From Polytrichum commune (Eukaryota; Streptophyta; Polytrichopsida; Polytrichales; Polytrichaceae), in assembly GCA_950295325.1 (NCBI GenBank), contig OX485809.1, positions 39,899,081 through 39,963,080 on the forward strand: DNA of 64,000 nucleotides, given 5' to 3'. The notes beneath the pieces were generated by a model that had not been told where the DNA came from, searched no databases, and saw only the letters and a program-made list of their open reading frames with translations. The first letter of the stretch is position 1. Each line of letters opens with the position of its first letter. A program made the translations under genes and the position numbers. Positions 22,986 to 32,076 of this stretch are shown piece by piece.

Positions 22986-24046
22986 CTTGCAATCTGTATC
23001 CAAACACTACGTGTTCCAAAAACATCATGTATTTCACCAAATGTACAAAAATGATAGAAGTTTCTTGTCTATACAATTCAACACTTATCACCATTACATT
23101 GTTTATGGTAGTTAGGATCACTTACTATTTGGAGTTACGTATTGCTATAACATTTTATTGTTAATGTTAACTTTTACCAAATTCAATTTTTTTGATGTTT
23201 TATGGTGTCCAAACAACCAATTTGACTCTCGTCGGTAAAAAAATGAGATCTATAGTTAAAAGCTATAGCATAATGTAACTCCAAATAGTAAGTGACACTT
23301 AATACCATAATCAGTGTAGTTGAGTCAAGATCACCAATCAAGACAATGCAAAGAAAAAGAAAAGAAATTCAATGTCACGTATGCCCATTGGCACGATTCT
23401 TTCTAAACCCTTCCTTCAAGAGCTTTTCTTTCCACATTCCTTTGGTTCTCATGCTCCCACCATTTAAGTACATACAAAGACAAGTATTCATCCTAGTTCA
23501 TTTAAATGTAGATGATACTCTAGCTCTAACTCCATAACCCCAACTCCAACTCCCTATTTCATAATGTAGCACTAGACAATCTCAAGTCTTTCTTTCAATT
23601 AGACCATTAAATTTATATGACCCTCTATCCCATGGAGGTCATTGCCCTCTGTTATTCTAGGAAATTGGTCGTTTTAACACAATCTTGATGTATTTTTAGT
23701 CCTAGAAGCCTTTTTGAACCTCGCTCTTGACATGAAGAAAACTACATTCATGTGAACCCTAATGCTAACTAACTTTTCACCAATAATTACCTTAGATATT
23801 CTCTTGAATGCTTGCCTCTTATTTTCCACATCTCTTCTCCATCCCACTATGAGGTCAACCACACTATGTCTTCCATCATCCTAAAGTAGCATACATTTTT
23901 AATTATAAATTATTACCTCACTAAAAGATATAATAGTAATATTATTTTCATGTTCACATTTAGACAAAGATCACATTTTTATTATATAATTACAATTTAA
24001 TTATTACGAAACACAAAAGGTGTGGGCCACAAAATTCAGAATATAC
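22986..24046. other. Gene-free stretch
   Basis: AT-rich DNA with no exon, RNA gene or ordered repeat that I can support. A diffuse inverted similarity exists between GTTAGGATCACTTACTATTT at about 23109 and AACTCCAAATAGTAAGTGAC at about 23277, which may bound another small palindromic insertion. Confidence 0.3.
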
Positions 24047-24497
24047 CATTAAGTAGCAATGCTAGCAGGGTACCCTTTGAGTACTCACAATAATAGCTCA
24101 ACAAGAAGGGAAAAGCTTGCAAAGCAATGGTGAATGAATGGAGAAGTAACAAAAAATAATAGCTTCAAAAAGGTATCGAAGAGGTTTTCAATGCAGGTGT
24201 TAGGAGACTTTTCCAAAAAGTGCAACCACCTTTTTGACCTCACCAACTTTCCTGTTGCTTTATACCTATTTAGATTTGTTTAAGATCGTAATTTAGCATA
24301 GATTAGAACCTTCGCCACCACTTGGCATTAGTTTTGTCCTAGAAACCAACATAGTTGATTCTAAGCATTGGAAGTAACTACCCAAATAAATTAAATATAG
24401 CCTAAGAAAAACTCAAAGGTAGCACCACCTTTGCTCTTAAAAGAGCATCAAACCGGCACACCCAACACAATGGTCATTCTAGGCTTGTTACTTAATG
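24047..24497 (-). mobile_element. MITE-like element, copy 2 (inverted relative to copy 1)
   Basis: 451 bp with ends CATTAAGTAGCAATGCTAGC and GGCTTGTTACTTAATG, reverse-complementary in order to the element at 18468-18933. Together the two copies place the MAPR2-like gene inside a 6-kb inverted-repeat pair. No coding capacity. Confidence 0.7.
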
Positions 24498-25729
24498 TTA
24501 TAAATGTTCTTAATTATTGTCATGTTCAGAAACTTGGACCAATTTATATACCATGCAAGAATCCTTGTACCTAGAAGAAATTGCCCTTGTATCAATATGG
24601 ACTAGAATTCCGTCAACCCAAATAACAAGTCAGGTTTAAAATGAATTTCTCACCTTGGCATACCCACCCAATGTCCATATTTAACTGGTATTCCACTTTT
24701 GATACCCAGGGTTAAGTTCTTTGATACCATTATTGATGGTGACTACTGATTCTCATGCATTCACTTGCATACCAATCCAACATCCGTATAAACATAAGAT
24801 TGTCGATTTGTACAATGTATCAATGTGGTTTAGTTCTGGTTTAATTTTGCCGAGCTACATTGCAATGTATTTTGATATTTTACATGAGCCAAAATTCACC
24901 TCAGAATCCGACGTTGATGAGGACTGAAGCTCTCAGTGTTGCTGGTTGCTGGAGAAGAATGGATCACTACATTCGTTAATCGGAGACTTTGGAAAGTCTC
25001 AAAATAAACTTTATCCATAGTTTGGGATGCAATGTTGTGAACATGGGGAACATTGGTAATGAACTTTCTACATATTTGTGCATGAGGAATATATAGATAT
25101 ATAGATATATAGATATATAGATAGCATCTATATCATAATCAAAACCTACACTAAACACGATATCGGACTTGAAGTCCTTGATTAGTCTCCAAATCATGAA
25201 AAAATCTCCGATTAACAAATATTGTGATATGATCATCTGGCTCAAACCAAGGTTGGTCTCCACACCATGCACGAACCTTCAAACCTAGGCAAAATTGCCC
25301 TATTATCAATGTGATTTAGAATGGTATTCACTCACTTTGACATACCCACCACATATCAATGTTTGTATGGTATTGCAAATTTGATACCCACATATAGAAT
25401 TTTGATGCCATCATTGATGTTGATTATTGATACCATGCATTTACTTATATATAAGACCAACACATGTTTTAGGCCAAGGTAGTCACACTAATCATGCTTG
25501 AAGTGCAAGCATAATACAACAGAAAAGTTTCATATGCTGATCCCCATTGCCAATGAAAGGAATTTAGTTATTTCTAGCTCAAGACATGAAAGACACTAAG
25601 AATAATACTCGGTAATGAGGAATTTAGGAATGAATACACCATTGTAGTTGTGGGCGCATCAATGCGCATGATTTACCAAGCAATGCAATATTATACTTGA
25701 TATCAAGTCATAGTCATAACTAATTCTTC
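24498..25729. other. Gene-free stretch with an (ATATATAG)n microsatellite
   Basis: About four copies of ATATATAG lie at 25090-25124. The rest carries no supported gene. The open frames 24721-24927 and 24976-25272 do not resemble a family I know. Confidence 0.35.
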
Positions 25730-25806
25730 CAAAGTGAAGGAATCAAATAGGACAAAAATATTTGCACAAGCATCCACCTGTGTGATGCAATATTTACAAA
25801 TGGTTA
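25730..25806 (-). pseudogene. Relic of SAC exon 17 and its intron edge
   Basis: On the plus strand it carries GTGAAGGAATCAAATAGGAC, then CCACCTGTGTGATGCAATAT and TTTACAAATGGTT. The intact SAC gene has the same order at about 37125-37195: GATGAAGGAAATCAAACAGG, then TCACCTGTTTGATGCCATCT and TTTAAAGTTGTTC. Exonic and intronic bases are both kept, so it is a genomic duplicate, not a retrocopy. It is cut off at about 25806, right before a dispersed repeat. Confidence 0.65.
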
Positions 25807-25821
25807 GAGCATGTTCACTTG

Positions 25822-26213
25822 TTATCAATTACATGGCTCCACAACAGGACAATGCTAGGTTTAACTTAGGCGTTGGACCCATGTGTCAGGCTCAACCATT
25901 GTTGTACTAGTGGCAGGACCCGGGAAACTATCTTAGACCATAATAGCTTGGGTCTATTACGGCCCAACTTTCAACTGCTCTATAAGAGAATCAACTATCA
26001 ATACCTCACAATCTTTGACCAAATAAGATCTTGACTTCAACTAATTTTATGTAAAGCCTTGTGTATTATAAGATATTAGTTTTGATCATGGGACCCATAG
26101 TTCATGAAGGCTCATTTAGAGTGAATGTGGGACATATAATGAGACTCCTCCCCTCTAAAATAATATTGGTACCTGATTTAGCACCCCTTTGTGTTTGCGT
26201 TTGGTGTATAATG
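25822..26213 (+). repeat. Dispersed repeat, uninterrupted copy
   Basis: This matches 13590-13794 joined to 15391-15575 and shows what that locus looked like before the Tc1-like element entered. It sits between two pieces of the SAC relic, so it contributed to breaking that pseudogene. Confidence 0.7.
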
Positions 26214-28029
26214 TGTGAACATGCCCTTATGCTTAGGAAAGTGCAGCTCAAAGCAAGAACTCCATGATTCCTGAATAGGTCCAGTATGCACTTCTCCTCC
26301 TGCAATTGCAGCAATTACAACTTGTATGTTGAGCTCATTCATTCATTCATATCAGTATGCAGTAGTAGGTACTGAGTTACCTTGATAATGATGCAAAGAA
26401 TACCATCAAAGATGGTTAGCTTCCTCTTACACCTCACGGGGTTCACCATATCCCATGTGGGGCCCAAAAGGTAACCCAAGGGTGCAGCCACATTAACTAA
26501 CTCAAAGGGTTAAGTAAAATTAGTTGATCAAATGCCACTCTTGACTTGTTTGGAGGCCGCACCACCCGATCAGCAAACTCGACAAAGTCAAAGTAGTTAA
26601 GAGCCTGAGTTAGAGCAGCCGTTGAAAATTAGTGTTCCTTGTCCAATGGACCTCTAGTCTTTGCACACGTCCACACCATTCTCGGCCCTCTATGTCTCAA
26701 TTCCTCAAGGTTTGAAAGGATTCTTGGTTCGTCATGCGCTTTGAAGCATCTTGCACCAACTCTGCAACGGGGAAGATCATTGGGTTGGAGGCTCAATTGC
26801 ATAAATTTTGTTGTATGATTGCATGCAAACACTGAATGCCAAGGAATTAGCTTCATTTCGAGGGGATTCGCTCTATCACTTGAAACTTGTGAGTTTAAAC
26901 ATGGATAGGTCATCAACCTTGCATAAATGATGTTGTTGTAGTGAAGTTGTGTCAAAGTTAGAGCCACAAGTAGAACTTTTAAGGCTCAAGAAAAATGTAG
27001 CCTCACATGTGTTCAAGTTCAACAATATTCTCAACTTGGCCTTGATTGTATTGCACTAGCTCCGAAAACAAGAATGCAATTGCACTGAGGCTAACCTGCA
27101 CACATGATCCCAAAATTGTGCTCAAGTAAAACACCTTGATTTGCAGAAGCTACAAGATTGATTTGAATACGAACACAAGCTTTCTAGTTGATGAACAGAT
27201 AGTTGACTCGACATATGGTAATGTATTCGGCACTCAGGGAGAGGCCGAACACTAAATGAGAATATGCAATCAAATTGACTTTCGTAAATCCCACAAAAGA
27301 TGTCAACATGTAATCAATTGGACTTGGAAACACTAGGATTTCCATTGATTATGTCCAAAATTCTCCCTGGACACTAGTTCATTGAATCCAATTCTCACAA
27401 ATGCTCAACCTAAAAATGTAACATCCTAGTTGCATATTATTGCAAGGCTCCAACCCTAAATTCGATTTTTTTGAGGATGTCCCTAGAAACCCCACACAAG
27501 TTAATTGCATGCAAATCAAACAAGAAATCAAGAAGAAGAAATACCCTTTGGGAGAGAGAAGAGAGAGTTCGAAGCCAAGGGAGGAGAGAAGAGACGGGGG
27601 CAGGTTGTGAGGCTTGAGCTAAGCTCGGGGCAAAAGGAGAGAAAAGGTTAGTTGACATTAGCCTCCACGAGGAGTTAAGGTTCCTGTATTAAAACTCCTT
27701 TCTAGAAAGTTACTTCACTTTTAGTTACGGGACTAAAATTAGGTGGCCTTTGAGTGCGGCCCAAAATGAGTTATTTTATGCATAAAGTTGCCTTAACCAG
27801 TGTCTTAGCTAGGCATTGTGGCTGCACCCTAATAGAGGTTGAACTACTGCAAACAAGAAAAAGGATTGAATTTTTGGTGGAAACTGCACATTGCATGGCA
27901 TAGTACAGCAGTACTTACAATTTTTACAATAAGATCTACAAAGGCTTCCATAATCTACTGTGAACATTGATATGCAACAAAACGGGAAGATACACAACAC
28001 ACCTCCAGACATCAAATGTCTTTCACCTC
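26214..28029. other. Gene-free stretch inside the split SAC relic
   Basis: The minus-strand open frame 26629-26967 (112 codons) and the one at 27437-27658 match no family I recognise and have no splice context. A purine-rich tract lies at 27525-27650. I see no gene. Confidence 0.3.
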
Positions 28030-28360
28030 AAAATCAGTTTGAGGGCCTGTCTACCAGAGATTGGATGCTCATAGAGTCCTCGTTATCAGCCACTGCATGC
28101 CCTCCCCACACTGTTGGGTAAGCAATTAGCAGTATTAGGACCATATCAACAGGTTAAATATTCTCACTGGACAAAAGGCCAACAATGAGGGGGGGAAGAA
28201 ATGCAGAAAGTGCAAACAGGGACATGAAGTCAGCAACTTGCTGTACATATTTGTACTTTCACATCAAAATCTGAATATTCAAGATTCTGAGAAGATTTGT
28301 AGATATGGATCTTCCTCAGCTGAATGTTCAAATCTCTGCACATTGGATGGCTTCACTTAA
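28030..28360 (-). pseudogene. Relic of SAC exons 16 and 15 with the intron between
   Basis: GAGGGCCTGTCTACCAGAGA at about 28040 corresponds to exon 16 of the intact SAC gene (about 37643), and CACATCAAAATCTGAATATT at 28260 corresponds to exon 15 (about 37872). The spacing of the two blocks is nearly equal, about 220 and 228 bases, and the intron and exon-15 acceptor flank (CTCTGCACATTG) are also alike. In the exon-16 part one base is missing relative to the gene (near 28060), which breaks the frame. It lies just 3' of the rhamnosidase gene, in the same orientation. Confidence 0.75.
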
Positions 28361-28771
28361 CTCATTAGAAAGGGGTCAACATAATAATGAAGCACTCATT
28401 CACTATGATGAGTTACATACGATTCTAGCAAATCTATGTAACTCGATCTCCTAAGAAAAATCTAGCACCCTTTGCAAGGAGTTCTCTTTCTCTAGTATTA
28501 CGTGGAAAGAAATTGAAACCTCAAATTGCTGCGCCACAGTCATCATGGGTATTGAAGCAACTCGCAGTATTATTGCTGGGCACTCTGGTTCCGGAATTTA
28601 TCCCCAGCTTGATTTGATGAAATGTGTCGCACATTCAACATTTCCATGGCAGCTGCTTCAAATGACCTCAAGTTCTTATATACACTGATAGGAGGAAATG
28701 CAACAGGTCATTGCAACAGGAATTGCAATTGAGACAAGATGACAACAGCAATCTGGTAGGGCGACCTGTCA
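28361..28771 (-). other. Presumptive 3' flank or 3'UTR of the rhamnosidase gene
   Basis: No open frame. Given the minus-strand stop at 28772, part of this stretch should be the 3'UTR. I did not find a convincing polyadenylation signal by eye. Confidence 0.3.
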
Positions 28772-31270
28772 CTACATTTGTGCCGTGAAAGTGAATTCGC
28801 CAGATTCAAGTTCATAAATTGCATAACCACCTTCAACCTTGAGGAACTTGACCCCCTCCATGCTCGATGCCATTACGGAGTTTGGAGCAGTAGTGGGAAC
28901 AAACACTGTCGATGTAGTTTTGGATGGAACACTAACCATTAAACTGATTTCGTTACCAGAGCGTTTCCATTCGCTGATAATCTTTCCAGAAACTGAATTG
29001 TAGCTCGCCTTTACCCATGTCAAGTCACCTACAATGGCCGGCTTGATGATCGACTTCTTGAAACCCTGACCTTCTGGGTGGCATTGAATCCCCGCGAGAT
29101 CGTGAAAGAACCACTCATTAATTTGGCCCAGCATAAAATGATTCTGCGATGACCATTTGTCAGCATCCCAAGCCTCAGTCAAGCTCGTGGCACCTTTAGC
29201 AAGCTGATAGCCATAGCCAGGCTTGTCAGATTGATTGGTCATACTAAAAATCACATCAGACCGATTTCCCTCGGCCAAAGCGCGCAACAGATACCGGTAC
29301 CCCACATCTCCAGCAGTCAGTCCTTTCTCCTGAACATCTGCAACGATATTCTTCAGCACCGCTGGACGATTTACATCTTCCACAATGCCCATCACCATAG
29401 CCATGGAGTTCGCACATTGGGAGCCAGTGGCATACTGATTCGTAACAGCATCAAAGTACTTTGCATTAAAAGCAGCTCGAATCCGATCCGCCTGCTGCTG
29501 ATACTTAACAGCATCTTCAGTGCGGTTGAGCAGAGTGGCAGCTTTCGCCAAGACAAGTGTATTCTGATAGTAAAAAGCAGTGGCTGTCACTCCTTTCGGA
29601 GTCAACTTCGATTTGCCAGGAGCACCTGGTGCAATATCATACCAATCACTCAACCCATAGCTCACAATATAGTCTTGTGCACGGCTACCAAGATACTGCA
29701 CATACCAGGCCATGCCATCGTAATAATCCCGTAGCAAACTGACATCACCTGTAAACTCATATTGCTGCCACGCAACCATTAGGAAAGCACTCCCCCATTC
29801 AGGGGAATCAAGAAAATCTCCTGCCATGAGAAAAAACTCCGGTGCAGTGGTAGGTACCATTCCATCTGCATGCTGGCTATCCGCCATGTCATTCATGGTT
29901 TTTGCAAGAAGCTTATTTAGATTGAAATTGTAACGGAGTGCAGGACCATTAAGATGAGTTTCCTCAAGCCACCCAAGCTTCTCTCTGTGTGGGCAATCTG
30001 TGAGCACACTAACAATATTGCTCCGCTGTGCCCACCGAACCAAAGTGTAGATTTTCCTAAACAGTTCACTGGAGCTGGAAAATTCACCAACAGGCTCGGC
30101 ACTGGAATGGGTGACCACCCCTACTAAAGTTTCCACAGTTGGTAATCCCCCCCCTTCTACACTAATCCGTTCCACCTGCAAGTAGCGGAAGCCCTGGTAA
30201 AAGAACTTCGGGAAGTAAGTCTCACCATTTCCATCTCCAGCCAAAGTGTACTGCCAGTAAGCATTACCCCCACCACAGGAAGAGCGATCCACAGAGCCGT
30301 CGCTGTTAAGTAACTCTGCAGGAGTCATTCTTACCACCGCACCGGAATCTCCATGTACCTTAAGGAGCGGCATCATGCTAGCATTCTGGCCTAAGTCATA
30401 CACAGAAACACCTTGCCTCAAAACATTCACATTCACACTCTTTAAAGTCTCGATGGCCCGAACAGGAGGGGCAAAATCGCTGGAAGCTTTGAGCTTCCCT
30501 CCCGGGCCATCTAAAACCGTGGCTGCAATCCATGTAGAGTCATTGAAACCCGGAGAGTCCCAGCCTTTCGCTTCCATACGACCATCGTAATCTTCCCCTG
30601 CATACTGGTGGGAAACGGTTATAGGCCCGGGGCTGATTGTCCAGTATTGATTAGTGTGAACTATTTCCGTGGAACCATCGGTATACTGGAGACGTAATTG
30701 CGCAATGGCTTTCAGCGAGCCGAAACTTCGGGTAAACTTATTGTATCGGCCAGGACAATCCTCAAGGTTGTAGAATCCATTGCCAAGAAGGATACCTATT
30801 GCATGAGATCTTCCTTTGCTTTGAAGATGTGTGGTGACATCGTAGGTGTCATAAAGACATGTCTTGTCGTATTTCGTCCATCCAGGAGTAAGCAGATCCT
30901 CACCGATTCTGGAGCCATCGATCGTGAGCTCGTATTGTCCTAGGCCACAGATGAAAACCGTTGCTTGAAGAAGCTGTGGTTTTACATCCACTTCCCTCCG
31001 TAACCTCATGGTTGGATATGCACTCCCGGCTGTTGCTAAGCGGTTGATGATAATCCAGTCTCCATTCTCGTCGACTCTCTGTTCAAGACGACGTCCTCCT
31101 TCTGCCTCAGGCTCCAAGATTTGTACATTGTTCGCTCCGATCCATTGCGAGCCCGTCCAATCCATGTCGCTCAGCGATGTTGCCATTGTCACTCGTCTCT
31201 CAAACAATTGCGATGAGCTTTCTCCAACCTGACTGAGGGTAGATTTAGCACCTCTCCCGCACCTAGTCAT
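28772..31270 (-). CDS. Intronless alpha-L-rhamnosidase, glycoside hydrolase family 78
   Basis: An 832-codon uninterrupted frame. GH78 enzymes hydrolyse terminal alpha-L-rhamnose from glycosides such as flavonoid or saponin rhamnosides or pectic fragments, with inversion. Domains, in order: an N-terminal beta domain (about 85-275, with GQYELTIDGSRIGEDLLTPG and YAGEDYDGR), a concanavalin-like CBM67-type domain (about 280-390, with YDLGQN), the six-hairpin (alpha/alpha)6 catalytic domain (about 395-730) and a C-terminal beta domain (about 735-820). The active-site motif TDCPHREKLGWLEE gives Asp425, Glu430 and Glu437; the fourth acid is Glu699 in TSLTEAWD. Compared with Bacillus RhaB (Asp567, Glu572, Asp579, Glu841), the third acid is Glu instead of Asp. 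The first ATG (31270) has a weak context; the ATG at 31186 (ACAATGG) is stronger and would give 804 residues. No clear signal peptide. The lack of introns beside a 20-exon neighbour hints at horizontal or retro-origin. Confidence 0.93.
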   Translation of the reverse strand: MTRCGRGAKSTLSQVGESSSQLFERRVTMATSLSDMDWTGSQWIGANNVQILEPEAEGGRRLEQRVDENGDWIIINRLATAGSAYPTMRLRREVDVKPQLLQATVFICGLGQYELTIDGSRIGEDLLTPGWTKYDKTCLYDTYDVTTHLQSKGRSHAIGILLGNGFYNLEDCPGRYNKFTRSFGSLKAIAQLRLQYTDGSTEIVHTNQYWTISPGPITVSHQYAGEDYDGRMEAKGWDSPGFNDSTWIAATVLDGPGGKLKASSDFAPPVRAIETLKSVNVNVLRQGVSVYDLGQNASMMPLLKVHGDSGAVVRMTPAELLNSDGSVDRSSCGGGNAYWQYTLAGDGNGETYFPKFFYQGFRYLQVERISVEGGGLPTVETLVGVVTHSSAEPVGEFSSSSELFRKIYTLVRWAQRSNIVSVLTDCPHREKLGWLEETHLNGPALRYNFNLNKLLAKTMNDMADSQHADGMVPTTAPEFFLMAGDFLDSPEWGSAFLMVAWQQYEFTGDVSLLRDYYDGMAWYVQYLGSRAQDYIVSYGLSDWYDIAPGAPGKSKLTPKGVTATAFYYQNTLVLAKAATLLNRTEDAVKYQQQADRIRAAFNAKYFDAVTNQYATGSQCANSMAMVMGIVEDVNRPAVLKNIVADVQEKGLTAGDVGYRYLLRALAEGNRSDVIFSMTNQSDKPGYGYQLAKGATSLTEAWDADKWSSQNHFMLGQINEWFFHDLAGIQCHPEGQGFKKSIIKPAIVGDLTWVKASYNSVSGKIISEWKRSGNEISLMVSVPSKTTSTVFVPTTAPNSVMASSMEGVKFLKVEGGYAIYELESGEFTFTAQM

Positions 31271-31363
31271 CCAATTTCACCTGTCAAGCCTTCCCAAATA
31301 TCAAGCAACTACATCAGCCTCGTTTCTGACAAGGATAAAACTCCAGCCGTGAAGCTAAAAAGC

Positions 31364-31990
31364 ACAATTCCAGCCTCCATCGCATGAGTCCATCTCCAAG
31401 CTTCACACCCACGCCGAACAAAATAACAAATAGAAGAAATGAAATTCACTCCCACATCGCATGAGTCCATGTGCAAACTTCACATCTACTCCGAATAAAC
31501 AAAATACTACCACAAGAAATGAAACTTTCACTCCGACATCGCATGAATCTATGTCTCAGATTCACATCTACTCCAAAAAAAACAGAATACAAACACAAGA
31601 AATGAATCTTCACTCCGACATCGCATGAGTCCAGGTCAAAGCTTTACATTTACTCCGAATAAACAGAATACTAACACAAGAAATGAAAATTCACTTCGAC
31701 ATCGCATGAGTCCATGTCCAAGCTTCACATCTATTCCGATTAAACAAAATAGTAACATAAGGAATAAAATTCACTCCGACATCGCATGAGTCCATCTCCA
31801 AGCTTCACAACCACTCCGAATAAACAAAATAAGCAACATGAGAAATGAAATTCACCCCGACATCGCATGAGTCCATGTGTAAGCTTCACATCTACTCCAA
31901 AAAAACAAAATACAAACATAAGAAATGAAAATTCACTCCGCCATCGCATGAGTCCATGTCTACGCTTCACATCTATTTCAAAAAAATGTC
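31364..31990 (-). repeat. Tandem array of about 81-bp units upstream of the rhamnosidase gene
   Basis: CGCATGAGTCCA (or CGCATGAATCTA) starts at 31381, 31458, 31540, 31622, 31703, 31783, 31864 and 31944, so eight units of 77-82 bases. Each unit also carries CTTCACATCTACTCC, AAACAAAATA, ACACAAGAAATGAAA and TTCACTCCGACAT. It lies about 100-700 bases upstream of the first ATG, where the promoter or 5'UTR must be. The open frame 31740-32003 on the minus strand is the translation of this array. Confidence 0.9.
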
Positions 31991-32028
31991 CAGAAACAAA
32001 CAAGGCAAAACCTTAAGATAAAAATTTT

Positions 32029-32034
32029 AAAAAA

Positions 32035-32065
<31 letters not shown>

Positions 32066-32076
32066 CACACACACAC
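32029..32076 (+). repeat. Poly-A run followed by (CA)n microsatellite
   Basis: About 23 A (32029-32051) run directly into about 12 CA dinucleotides. A plus-strand A-tract next to CA can be the worn tail of a retroposon, but no retroposon body was recognised upstream. Confidence 0.85.

Noticed and set aside
29231-29734. 167-codon open frame on the plus strand
   Set aside because: It lies wholly antisense within the rhamnosidase gene and has no domain; it is a shadow of that frame.
28772-31270. Bacterial or fungal contamination explaining the GH78 gene
   Set aside because: It is contiguous with plant-type repeats, a SAC pseudogene relic and an intact intron-rich plant gene, with no visible junction. 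Only read-level data could overturn this.
31364-31990. CRISPR-like array
   Set aside because: Units are contiguous and similar throughout, with no alternating repeat and unique spacer, and the genome is eukaryotic.
31740-32003. 87-codon minus-strand frame with repeated GLMRCR-like segments
   Set aside because: It is the translation of the 81-bp tandem array. Unit lengths of 77-82 bases do not keep frame, so it is not a repeat protein.
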